From: Loxodes magnus
Taxonomy: Eukaryota; Ciliophora; Karyorelictea; Loxodida; Loxodidae
Direction of reading: 5' to 3'
Length of the DNA stretch: 64,000 nt
Assembly (NCBI GenBank): GCA_946699065.1
Contig: CAMPDV010001286.1
Location: 1 to 64,000 of the forward strand
In this document: one piece after another, positions 13,382 to 25,489 of the stretch
Position numbering within the stretch: position 1 is the stretch's first letter
Layout of the letters: each line of letters opens with the position of its first letter
The notes under the pieces: generated by a model
What the model saw: only the letters and a program-made list of their open reading frames with translations
The model's database searches: none
What the model was told of the DNA's origin: nothing
Program-made: the position numbers and the translations under genes

Positions 13382-13614
13382 TAACTCCTACTTTTTTGGA
13401 GCCGCGAAGAATCCTGGTTTGACTCCTGATATCTTTTTTTCATATCTCAAATTGCAGAAAAAATGCTTGACTTAATATAAAGAAGACTTTCATTCGATTA
13501 GGCTTAAGAGAATCAAACTACTATTGAACTTTTAAAAATCATAGAGTCATTTTATGAAAGCTAGATTCTTCATTTTATAGGGGAACGAACATTTTAACCT
13601 TATTATACTCAATG

Positions 13615-14870
13615 GAGTTTCATATGGACCACTTTTAGCACTGTTGTATTAAGACACTGTAATTAGCTATTTGGAAAGTACAATTTCTAGTTGGGATTCA
13701 AATATCATGGCTTGAATGTTAGCTTCGCTTGCAGAGGATGGGTAGATGATTTGACTCTACTTTCCAAATCTGCAAAATAGGCGTAGATTTAATAAATGAA
13801 CAAGGTAGTTTTTGCTTGAATTTATTTAGAGATCAAAGATACCAAATCTGAATGCATCCGATTCCTAAAGGAAAATGAGAAATAATAAGCCTTAAATTTA
13901 TAACTAGGAAATTAACGGTTGCTTAAAGTGAACAAATAGGAGTTATTCTACATCAGAAAAAGAAATAGAATCCCCATTGCAAAGAAGTCACGTTCAATCT
14001 ATAGCTGCAATGAAGAAAGCTGTTTTTTAACTGATGAGATATAGAATGCAGCTCCTTGACATTTAAAACTCTATGCAGACTATTAATACAAACCTAAAGT
14101 AGAATACGGAGTAGACTTATTACCATGGAGTATTCAGAAAGGAGTAACTGGAGTTTTGAATAGAATTGAATCAAACATGAGAATGATTTCGAGAAAAGCT
14201 TTTTAAGTAGCAATTTCAACATTTAAATGAGTCATACTATATAGACCTGAATTAATTACCTTTTAAGCACATAATGGCTTTAAATTACCCAGATTCTACT
14301 ATAAATGAAATAAGAAAAAATTGATTTTCCAAGACCAGCAATAGGCTTTCTTTTCATTAATATCTGGAAAAAAAGTATTTCAATACTATAATCAATTCTA
14401 GCAATTATCAGACCTTAACAATATCGATCTGCAGAGATACTAGAATAATACCAATCATAAGCATTTGCTACTCATATAGAGACAAACTACTGCATTTTTT
14501 CTATAATGCAGTTACTAGATAATTTAAAAGGATGAAAATAGCTATATTATACACTGAGCAATTTGGTAATCTTTAACTATTTCCACAAATTACTTATACG
14601 AGGTTAATCGAATAGTCTAGACGAGAAATTATCAGTATATCAAAACTAAGAGCTAATCTTTTAATTTTCATAAGGATCTTTAAGCTTGTCATTATCCTAT
14701 TGATAATCCTTATGTATGTAAGGAGTGTATGAGACCTTCGAGCATATCTTTAAATGTATATACTATCTAATATAAGGGATTGAATATCGGAAAATACCAG
14801 GAACTATGATTTAAGGTATCTCATACTATTCGATCAAGAATATATAAACTCATTTTCAAGGTTTGAATTG
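13615..14870 (+). mobile_element. LINE fragment: reverse transcriptase palm to C-terminal Cys/His motif
   Basis: The plus strand carries the 3' part of a non-LTR retrotransposon ORF2. At 13742-13750 the frame reads VDDLTLLSKSA, the reverse-transcriptase active-site motif (usually [FY]xDD) in its normal hydrophobic context. The thumb region follows with YGVDLLPWS and VLNRIESNMRMISRKAF, the pattern typical of LINE C-termini (YG-x-E-L-W, then N-x-[IL]-x-x-x-Q-x-x-x-x-R). Near 14717-14760 come VCKEC and ETFEHIFKC, forming the C-x2-C...H-x3-C motif near the end of many LINE ORF2 proteins. The 5' half (endonuclease and RT fingers) is missing, the usual outcome of 5' truncation on insertion. Frame changes exist between the segments. 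Confidence 0.75.
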
Positions 14871-14967
14871 GAGTACTTAAAATCAAAATACTTCACAAAA
14901 AGCTAAGGACAATAAGACTTAAGATTCTAGAAAAAGCAAAAAAGAAAGAAGTTTAGATGAGTAGAAA

Positions 14968-16125
14968 ATGGAGTAACTAAAGATGAATGATGAGATCAAA
15001 AAACAACTTTAAAGCATTTACTAACGTCTAGAATTGAAGGTTGCAATTCTTGCAATTAAAGACGCCTAAAAGCTCTTTTAGTTTAAATTTAAATCTAATT
15101 GCTCATTTATCTGGTTAATCCTTTGAGGCTATTCCTTTACTTCCTTGTAGCATCAGACAACTTTTGTTGGAGAGTAACTAAATTTCTGTTATGGCTGAGA
15201 TTTTTAGATCTTAGATACTTTCACTTAAAAAGCCAAGTTAGTATTAGCCCTCAAAAAGCTTGACTTAAGCCTGATATATTGAACTAGAAAATTATCTAAT
15301 ATTAATTGATCATGCTAGGTGTGACAAAAGTTGAAAGAGCTTTATCTCATCTAGCATGTTTCAGAAAATGCTGCTCTTTTAGAGTAATCTAAACTACCAA
15401 TTTATTGAAACTAGTTAAATAATTCTGAAAGGACAGGAGAGTTAGATTTAGTATATGGCTCATGGGACTTTTTACACTAAAATTGATCCTTAAAAGAAAA
15501 CGCTGGTTTAGTTGAAAAGCATGCTAGTCTTGAAAGGATAAACTACAATATATCGCTCTAATCGTAAATATTACCTTTAACTTAGAGTAGATACTACGTT
15601 TTAGAAAACAAACCAACTAAACTTTGCCAATTTAAGTAAAATATGAGTAACTGTAGAAAAGAAGAGCTTTAATGAAGCTAGTTTTAGTACAGACGGCAGT
15701 TGAAATATTTTAAAATAGAAAGCAAGGATTAAATATGATTGCATTTAAATAGAGGAAAGAGAAAAAACTACATTGAGAGTTAGCAGATTGGATAGACTGT
15801 TGATCTCTTAGGTGAGGAGGCCGGATAGCAAACTATTAGAAAGTTTGTTTGAAGAGAAATTTCTTAACTTACAGTCACTTACTTAAAGCTTTTAAATACT
15901 ATTACCTCTTTGAGTAGAATACCAGGTTAATTTACATAGATATTCAGGATTTTTCGTAATTCTAGTTGACTGATAAAATTCATTCAGCCTACAAATTTAT
16001 CATCTCATCTCTTAATTAAAAAAAAGCATCAGGATCTTAACTGCTCTGTATTGGTAAAGCTTTATCATAATCATTGCTGTGAAATATTCCGATTCATCTG
16101 AACATAATAAGACAATCTAGATTGA
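14968..16125 (+). CDS. unidentified ORF continuing in frame from the LINE end
   Basis: An ATG at 14968 opens 385 codons to a TGA at 16123-16125, uninterrupted under the ciliate code. It starts with a charged coiled coil (MEQLKMNDEIKKQLQSIYQR) and continues with balanced composition (GERTG-like, ELDLVYGSWDF, QQTIRKFVQREISQL). The same frame is open upstream through KAKDNKTQDSRKSKKERSLD and on back into the Cys/His motif of the LINE, so it may be a C-terminal extension of that ORF2 rather than a separate gene. A second frame is also fairly protein-like, so the frame assignment is not certain. No family recognised. Confidence 0.35.
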
Positions 16126-16599
16126 TTAAATAGTTAGATTCTTTATTCCAATATTAAAACTATCTAACATTTCATGCTATTTTGACTGCCATTAAATACA
16201 AATCAAACGTCTCATTCCTTTATTCTACTTCTCAGTTACTCTCAAATTGGTTAATTACTTTTCCTTTAATCCACATTCTTATATAATACCTAGATTATAG
16301 TTTTTATAGACTTTAATTATCCTTTACTAAATTAATGCTACTTTACTACTCTCTATTTCTTCCTAATATACTATTTTTCTTCCGTTCTATAAATCTTTTG
16401 CTTAATTTAAGTTTAGCTATTTTATTTAAAACTAAGCAGTTAATTTATCTACACCCAAGATATTATCATTACTATCTTTACTTAGAATCACATCTTGTTT
16501 AATTCCTTTAAAATTTACTAAAGTCTCATTTTTATTAACACTGTTAACATCATTCTATTACTCAACTTTCTTCAAATCCATCATATTTAAACGCTGCTA

Positions 16600-17340
16600 C
16601 TCTTCGGTTTTTCTGAGAAAGTTATATCAACTCAATTCTTTATTCACATAAGCTTCTGTATAATAGGAGATAGTTCGATTCATTTATTATATCTCTCGAT
16701 TATCTGGCCTAATCTATTCAAGTAACTTCAAAAGTATTGCTTATCCTACCTATTAAGCTGAAGCTAGATTTTTAGGCTTTCTCATTTTTATTTTCCTTCT
16801 AAAAGGAGTCTTATCTCCTTAAGACTTCATCATACCTAGGATTAGACATAACAGCATGAATCAAGTATTCAAATTCTTCTTCATTTCTACTTCCCATCTT
16901 AAGAATATCTCCTTTATTATACCAGCTAAGGATGGACCCAGCAGATATTTTTAAATAGTCTAACACTTCGTTATACTGCTTAGTGTATCTCCTCTTTAAT
17001 TCGAGTAAAGTAGCGTTATTAGGAACGAGCTAAAGACTACATACTAAAGTTCTTTGGATTATATAAGTTCTTCAAATTTGCTCCTTTACTTCAATAAGCA
17101 TCAACTAAATTAAGACCTAGACTACTATCATTGCTCAATAATCTGAAAGATTCTTCATGCTTTTAGATTTTGATAAAAGCAGGGACTTTTATACAATGAG
17201 CAATAGCCTTACTAGGATGTATTTTACAGCTCCACTATAGCATCTAATCTCTTCTTGAATACTTCAGCTATACTAGGATTAAGCTAGCTGACTTATTAAG
17301 ACTTTAAATAGCTTTATCATAATAAGCTAAGTAACTTAGT
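16600..17340 (-). pseudogene. TPR-domain gene remnant
   Basis: Minus-strand segments with TPR character lie in changing frames: AYYDKAIQSLNKSASLNPS near 17320, YNEVLDYLKISAGSIL with SWYNKGDILKMGSRNEEEFE near 16930, and SNPRYDEVLRRQ near 16850. The helix-turn-helix spacing (W/Y at 4, G at 8, A at 20, P at 32) matches TPR motifs of the intact genes in this window. It lies about 3.5 kb past the end of the TPR-kinase at 20.1-25.2 kb and on the same strand. I interpret it as an old, broken relative. Confidence 0.5.
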
Positions 17341-17344
17341 ACCT

Positions 17345-20130
17345 CTATACATTAGTTTTGGTGTGGATTGAAGTGTAAAATAGGTTAACGATTGCAGGGT
17401 ATTTAGAATGCTAGTTGGGTATAATATTGGTTGAATATCTCTTTTAAGCATAAGCTTTGTAACGAAGTACTTTGTTAATTGCTTGTTATTTAATAATTAG
17501 TTAATGAAGGATGGTTGTATTGTGGTTTGATTTGATTAAGCGGTTAAGTGCTAAGAAGATTGTATGCTAATTTGATTGATAATAGATCGTATTTTTGGTA
17601 ACTATATGACTATTGATTCAGACCTGGTAAGACTAATTAGCTTGCTTTGGAGTGAATCAGTCAGATTGTGAATACTTAGATGGTTCTTAATTTTCGCCCG
17701 GCTCTCTATGGAGTGTTTGCCTAGATCTGATAAATAAGAATATATCACTGAAAGCTTTATCTCTACTTACTAGACTAAATAGAAGAGATTTAAAGGGTAA
17801 TGCTAAGTAAGCAAATAGCTAGGTAAATGAGAAAGGGAAAAATATCCCTTTTCAAAGTTTCTTATAGCTGCTCTTTGTTCTTTAGTACTTTAATATCCTT
17901 TATTTAGTTCAAATTTTATCATTCTAAACTATATGAAAATCACTTAAAACCATTAGATTACTTAAGAAAAGCGGAAGTTAGAAGGAATAAAGCAGCTATC
18001 TTAGCCCTGTTCCTGCAGCTTTATTTTCATATCATAAAGTCTATTTCTTTCTCAAAGTATTCAAACTACCTTAACAACCTTGCGTTTCAACTCTTAGCAA
18101 ACTTAAATATTGAGTACTGCTTTAAAGCTTTGTCTCAATCTGGAGTTATTATAGAGGGCTTTGAAATAGGTAAATTAAGAAAAATAAATATAGTCCTGTA
18201 GAACAAGCGATCAGTATAGTCTTAGTTAAAGACCGATTTCTTTTGAATAGCATGACTATATCTAAGTTCTTACTCCCTCTAAGTTTAAAACTAAAGGCTA
18301 GTGAATTTTGATGTATCTATTTATATTAAAGGAGGAAGCAATAAGCTAGTAGTAATCTTATATCTTTGATTTAAATCTGCTTTCTATATATTTATTTAGA
18401 GTACTTAGATATTAACGTTAGCCTATTAAACTTGTTAGCCATTACCTTTAGAACTCCCTCTTCCCTTTTCTTTGTGGTTTGCATAATTTCCCTGATCTTC
18501 TTAATGCTAAAATAACAGCGTATCAGATGAGTTCCTTTTATGGTTAGTCTATGCAAACTAATACTCTTACTAAAGTAGAAAGTATTTGGGAGTTTAAAGG
18601 TAGTTTTGGATTTAAGGATAAGAGTGGATTCAAAAATCCAGAAGCAAAAGCTTAAATACTAGCTCTGTTTATTATTGATTAGATTGAATTTGGTAATAGT
18701 AATAAGCTTGATTATGGCCTGTTTCCATAAGGGAGGCTTAATATAAGTTTTGGCTATAGTTAATAATACACTTGAGGTATAAAGAAGAACATATAAGGAT
18801 AAACTAAGGAATATCTCTTATAGCAGCACTAACTATAGGCATCTACTAAAATAGCTATTCTCTACCGTATAGAGCTAATGCATATTTATCTTATTATCTA
18901 CTGCCTTAATTCCCTTAGGAATGATATTCAATTAGCTTCAGATTATACATTTAGCAAGCATTTCATTCGCTAATCACTCTATAAGCAGTCAAGTCTAATT
19001 TTATTTAACCAGTTTACTAGTTAAATATACACTCACTTACCCTCACATATCAAGCTACATTATACGTTTATTAAATAAAAGCAGTTTCTTAATTGCTCCC
19101 TTTAATACTTAATAAGCACTAATTAAAGGTTAATAATAAGGCATAGATGACTTAAATATCTTACTGGTAATAGAATAAAAATATTGCATAGCAATCAAGC
19201 AACTTACTACATATGCTGCTTAAATAATGGACTGAAGTCAATACTTTTATCTATAGCTAGTGATAGGTAAATATACTTCAACTAGTATACAAGTATTTAT
19301 CTATAACCTTAGCTTTAGAGGAAGGGCTAGGATCTGTTAGCTTAGATTAGGTATGTCTTAGAAACTATTTAAATAGGTAGGTAGAGCTAGTAATTTAACC
19401 CTAGAGCAAGGTACTTTAGTCCCCTCAAGTTTAAAAAGGAAAATAAATAACTTTGGCTATAGGGATAGAAGAAGGCATCTTGAGACTAGGAATTAGTTCC
19501 ATTTAGCATAACTCTAGTATCTTGGTACTAGGAAGGATAATAGAAAGAGTTAAACCTGTTTATAAGTGTTTAAATAGCTAAATGTTAATTCTAAAGGAAT
19601 CAACATTTTTTTAATATTGACTAGTCTTTTAGATTTTTAGTTCTCTTTCGCTCATAAAATCAATCTTATTCGCTCTTTTTTGAACTAAGATTAAAACCTT
19701 ATAGCTTTATTAATTAAGATACTAATAAATGAGCTTTCAAATATCTGCTTATATAAACTTAGAAATAGGCCTTCTTATAATGCCTAATATACAGACAGAA
19801 AAGGAAGATAATTTGATAAGTCAATTTTAATGAAAACATTTCTAAGACAATAGCTTTGCTACTAACTCTAGCAAGCTTGTCTAATTAAGCTTGCTTTTGA
19901 TTAGCTATAAGCTAATTTACTGCCTTCTCTTTATAATTAGATAAGAGTAAGACTTCACTTTTATTCTTATTAGCAAGCCTAAAAATAAGGATGGAAGAAG
20001 CTAGTCGCTTTTTAAGAAATATAGATTAGGATTAGTAAATTTGAATAGTAATACCAACCATTAGTAGAAATGGAATTTGGTAATTAATCTATTAATTTTA
20101 AGTTTTTAGTTTTTCAAAGCAAGACGTTAA
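17345..20130. other. no recognised gene
   Basis: Moderately AT-rich, with many short tagctt/aagcta words. Several frames look weakly protein-like, as expected when no codon is a strict stop, but none shows a domain. It may contain very old gene or transposon remnants. Confidence 0.4.
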
Positions 20131-20132
20131 GG

Positions 20133-23100
20133 TCAAACAATACCATCTTGATTTTTAGGAGTTGTAACATACTTAGACTGGTTTTTTAAAGTATGAATTA
20201 GATTTTCACCCAAATTTTAAATTGTTTTTGAAAGCTTCCCTTAGAAAGGTTGGTGATCTATTTCATTTATCTTTAGATCTTTTTTCTAAGTGTCTAGATC
20301 TTTTTCGCTTTGTAGATATTTGCTAGTTTTGATTAATGGATCATGCTTATGCTTTATTAGATCAATTCTCTATTTGAAAGCATTTATTTTTGGCCTTTTA
20401 TTTGGGTCAAAACTAAAGCATTCAAGCAGCAATTAATTCAAAGCAGTGTCTTATGATTTTTCTTAAGAGATGGATGGAACTAAACCTTCCAAGCAAATTT
20501 TTTTCATGATTTCTAGTTCATAAACTAGATCTGGAAAAGGTAGTGACTCGTTAAATATTTCGACTGCAACGCAAGCAAGAGACCAAATATCACTTGCTTG
20601 ATAAGCTTTTCCATCATACAATTCAGGAGCCTTTCATTATGAACTTCCCTTTCCTTCTTGAGTTTATACAGACTATCCAAAGCTAACAAGACCAAGATCT
20701 GCAATCTTAGGAGAGTCATTATCATCAAGCAAGATATTAAGAGATTTAATGTCTCTATGAATTAAGTCTTTCGAATGGATTACCTAGACTCCTTCTGCTA
20801 TTTAACTTAACAAGCATAACTTTTTGAAAAATCTAACTGATTAATCTTAGTAATCCTAGAATAACTTTTTTTAAGCAATCAAGTTGTACAGACTTCCTTT
20901 AGACTGATATTCAGTTATTAGACATAGGATAAAATCATTTTCATCTTAGTCATTAATTGATACACCAATTAATCTTAAAACTCTATCACTATTGACACTC
21001 AAGAGGGATTAGCATTCGTGATAAAAATTGTTAATTATTACCTGTCTATCAGTTGAGCTGGTTAGTATCTTTAAAGCATATTTGATGTCATCAATTTCAA
21101 TCAAGTAGACTACTCCATATGCTCCTCTACCAAGCAGTTGTAGAGATTCCAAGAATTGTTTATTTGCAATTAATTAATTATATTACCAGATACGAATTAA
21201 CGATCTTTTGTCTTCGCCAGCTCCATTTTTATGCAAAATAGCTCAGATATCCATCAAAGTTTTATTATCTGAAGAAGAAGGCTAAATTTGAATCTACATA
21301 CTGCATTCATACTTTATTTAAGGATTGAGCTTTATAGCCTTTAAAAAGCACTCCTTTGCTTCTTGGTCTCGTTTCATAGATAATAAAGCTGAGCCTTTAT
21401 TTTTATAGGCTTCAAATTTAGAAGGATCTAGTTTAATTGCGATGTCCAAGTAGCCAACTGCCTATTAATATTACCCAAAGTTTGAAATTCATGTTCCTTA
21501 AGTGTTAAATACTTCATAATAATCATGCTCTAGCTTAAGAGCATCATCTCAGCACTTATTCGCTTCCTCAATTCTTCCTAGCTCGCTAAGAGAAAGGTAC
21601 TTATTTATTAAGGGCAAGGAAAAGTTAGGATCTCTAATAGCTTAATCATAGAAATCAATTGATTCTTCAATTCTACCAGATAAATAAAGAGCAACACCTT
21701 TAGCATTATAAGCTTCAAAGTAATCTGGATTAAGTTAAATAGCAATTTAAAGGGACTCAATAACTTCCTTATATTTGCATTGCTTAAAGTAAACAGTTGC
21801 TTTCTAATTGTATATTTCATAATTACTCGGATCAAGTTTAGATGCAATGTCAAAATATTCGATGGATTTTTCGATTTGGTTTTGATTAAAAAAAATTTTT
21901 GCCTTATTTAAATATAGATCTGCATTATTCGGATCAAATTCAATTAGTTTATCAAAGCATTTGTGAGAGTCTTCGTATTTCTCTAAATTTAGAAAGGCAA
22001 TTCCATTGATTATTAGTGCTTATATTTAATTAGGATCAGTTAAGTCAATCGAATTTAATAACTCTTCAAAGTTTTCCTTATTTTCTGATTCAGAAAAGCC
22101 TCTTTCCTCTTTATTTTTAGCTTAAAACATTTTTTATTAATAATCAAGAGCCATATTTTAGCACTCTATTGCTTCCTCGTATTTGTTCATCTTTAAAAGA
22201 GCTAGTCCTTTTTAAATTTATGAGTCAACGTAATTAGAATCAACTTTCTTAACCATGTTAAAACATTATATAGCTTCTTCTTACTTTCCTAATTCCTAAA
22301 GTGCAACTCCTTTCTAAAATTAAGAATCTTCATCATTGGGATTAATCTTAATACCATTTTTATAGCTTTCAATCGCTTCTTCTTTCTTTCCTAAACCGAG
22401 CAGGCATTATCCTTTTATATAGTGAGCCTGTTCAAGATTAGGATTTAGTTAAATTGCCTTATCAAGTAATTAAACTGCTTCCTCTCTATTTCCTAAGCCC
22501 ATAAGTACTATTCCTTTCAATAGATAAGCTTATAAATGATTAGAATCAAGTTCAATTACACTGTTGAAGCTTTAAAGCGCTTCTTCAAATTTATGTAACC
22601 CACAAAGAGCCTTTCCTTTGATTATATGAGCTTGCTTACTTTTAGGATCTAAACTAATGGCCTAGTTTGAACATTCTATAGCTTCTTCATTCTTATTTAA
22701 ATCCAACAGAATACTACCTTTTAGAGAATAAGCTTCATCAAAACTTGGATTAATCTCTACAACTTTGTTAAAGCATTCAATTGTCTCTTCATTCTTACCT
22801 AGAACGGTTAAAACTATTCCTTTAACGAAATAAGCTTGTGTGAAGTTAGGCTCTAGCTCAATTGCCTTATTATAATATCCTAGAGACTCTTCTTATTTAT
22901 CTTAAAGATAAAGTATTAATCCTATTTTTAATCTTGCCTAGACATGCTCAGAATCCTATTCTATAGCAAGGTTATATTATTAAATAACTTCTTAATGTCT
23001 GTCCAAGCTATAAAAAGCCTCTCCTTTTTCATAGTAAGCTTCAGCATAGTTTCCGTCAAGATCAATTACTTTATTAAATACTTGAATAGCTTCTTCATGC

Positions 23101-25169
23101 TTGCCTAGCTCATTATTGGCAACTCCTATATGTAAAAGAATTTTTAGGTTCAAGCTCGATGATTTAGCTTCAGCACAAAAGAGCATCTTCTAACTTATTT
23201 AAACCACATAGAGCTTTCGCTTTGATAGAATACGTTTATGTATTGGTAGGTTCTAACTCAATAGCTTTGCTTAAACATTCAATTGCTTATTCTCTTTATT
23301 CCAACTCTAAATGAAGAAGTCCCTTATAAAAAAAAGCCTCAGCATTCTTACCATCAAGTTTAGCAGCCTCATTGTAGCATTCAATAGCTTATTCATTTTT
23401 TTCTTAAGCCATTAAAGTAATTCCTTTGAGAAAATGAACTTTCGCTTGGCTAGAGTCAAGCTTTATAACAGAATTATAGCATTCAACTGCCTATTCAAAA
23501 TCTCTTAGCTTTAAAAAGGTATTTCCCTTCAGAAAATAACCCTCTATATTATCTTATTCTAACTTAATTGCCAGATCTAAATTCTCAATAGCCTATTCAT
23601 ATCTTTCTAAATTAAACAGAGCGGCTCCTTTTTTAAAATAAACTAAAACTTCATTAGGTTATAGTTTGATAAACTAGTCGTAGGATTCAATTGCTTCTTG
23701 GTATTTTTCTAAATCTGAAAGTGCGAGTCCCTTTATAATATATGCTTTTTAGCAATTAGGGTCAAATTAAAATACCATATTCAGTGTTTAAATAGCTTCT
23801 TCCTTCTTGTCTAGGCTAATTAGAGCAATTCCTTTCTAAATATATGCTTCATCATCATTAGGCCAAAGTCTGATTACATTGTCATAACTTTCAATAGCTT
23901 CCTCAAATTTATTCAAATCACTGAGTATTTTCCCTTTGGTGGAATAAGCCTTCAGATTATTAGCGTCGATTTAGATAACCATATTTAGGGATTAAATAGC
24001 TTCTTGTTGCTTATCCAATTATATCAGTGTTACTGCTTTGATGAAATGAGCTTAAGCATGATAAGGATCCTTATTGATAGTAATATCCATAAATTAGACA
24101 ACTTCTTCATACTTTTCTTATTAAATAAAAGCTTTTCCTTTCAAGTAATAAGCCTCAATTTTGTTTTCATCTAGTTTAATTACTATATCTAAATTTCTAA
24201 TAGCTTCTTCAGTCTTTTCTTAATCTAAAAGAGTATAGCTCAGTAGAATGTACGCATCAATTTAATTAGGATCAATCTTAATCACCACATTCCAACATTA
24301 TATTGCCTCTTCTTCTTTTTCGGATACTGCTAAAGCTATTCCTTTGTCTATGTGAGCTTTTATATGATTAGATTCAATCTAAATTGTCTTATCATACCAT
24401 TCAATAGCCTCTTAAACCTTGCTTGAACTATATAAAGCTTTTGCTTTTGATAGTGAGCTTCGATATTCTTATGATATTTCTATAAGGCAATGTTGTAATA
24501 ATCAATAGCGCTTTCATGGTCATCTAAGCTATTTAAAACGTTTCCTAGAATAAGAAGAGTTTCTAAATGATAAGGATCTAGATTGAGCGCTGTTTTCCAG
24601 CATTCAATAGCTTCTACAAATTTTAATTGTCTAAAGAGAGAATTTCCTTTATGATGATATCCCTCAACATTTTTATCGTCTATTTAAATAGTCATGTTAT
24701 AGCAGTCTATGGACTCTTATAGTTTATCTAGCTTGAAAAGAGACTTTCCTTTAAGAAGATATGCTAGACTCTCTTTAGGGTAGGATTAAATTATTACATT
24801 ATAGCATTATATTGCTTTCTGGTGACTATCTAGGAGATTGAAAGCAACTCCCTTTGTATATTAGCTTAGTAGAACGAATTCACTTTAAGCAGGGATTTAG
24901 TTTAGGCAATTTATAGCTTTCTAGTACCATTTTAAAACACATAAAACTTACCCTTTATATAAGTACGCGTCAAAGTCTTTAGGCTTCTTCTAAATTGACT
25001 CGTTAAAGCATTAAACTGCTTAAGAGTGCTAACCTTACTTGAAAAACTAGATTCCTTACTTAACTCAGCATTTCCTTGTTTCCTCTTAAATCGTAACTCG
25101 ATCTTTTTATCACTTTTTTCAACATGCCACTGCTAATAGCTTTTTGTTAACTTCTGAAGTGAATTGCAT
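20133..25169 (-). CDS. TPR-repeat protein kinase (long form)
   Basis: Predicted cytoplasmic signalling kinase: about 35 TPR motifs followed by a C-terminal kinase domain. ATG at 25169 (MQFTSEVNKKLLAVAC) is in frame with the first repeat (QGIQFFKQGQHSQAVQCFNE); an upstream ATG at 25482 lies in another frame. TPR units of 34 residues (A-I-E-C-Y-N-K-A-I-x-L-D-P-N) run to about 21.3 kb. The kinase domain has a glycine loop GRGAYGVV, lysine in YALKIL, HRDIKSLNIL, DLG in place of DFG, and WKAPELYD, so all catalytic residues are present. The domain ends with a basic tail and TGA at 20133-20135. Two frame changes interrupt the TPR part, near 24445 (-1) and 23142 (+1), which cancel each other. Either the gene is newly damaged or these are sequence errors. 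Paralogues lie at 28.4, 40.8 and 46.5 kb. Confidence 0.85.
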
Positions 25170-25489
25170 TAATAATCCATTTCGCTCCTTTTCGCATTAT
25201 TAGTTGCGTTATTGACAATATATGAATTGAGAACTTATTTGCTTCTAGACTTCCAAGATTTCAACTCTTCAGAAACAGTTTTGCCTCAATTTTTTTCTTT
25301 ACTTGGTTGAGTTTTTTCAATTTAAACTGAATTCATGAGGCGGTCATATTTATTACTGAGTGCTAGTCTCTAGGTAAGATAATCATGGTCATGTCGAACT
25401 CATGACTAAGCAATACTTAATTTTCCGAGTACATCACTTAGAACAATTCTAAGAAATTTCTAGCTTCAATTGGAACTTTCATTTTTTAT

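Noticed and set aside
15660-15700. STDGSW in an alternative frame of the ORF after the LINE, resembling an RNase H start motif
   Set aside because: Only the first short motif matches; the other acidic residues and their spacing are not visible, and another frame is equally protein-like.
22992-23186. Separate small 64-residue gene on the minus strand
   Set aside because: It is the TPR frame of the long TPR-kinase between two TAR codons, not a gene of its own.
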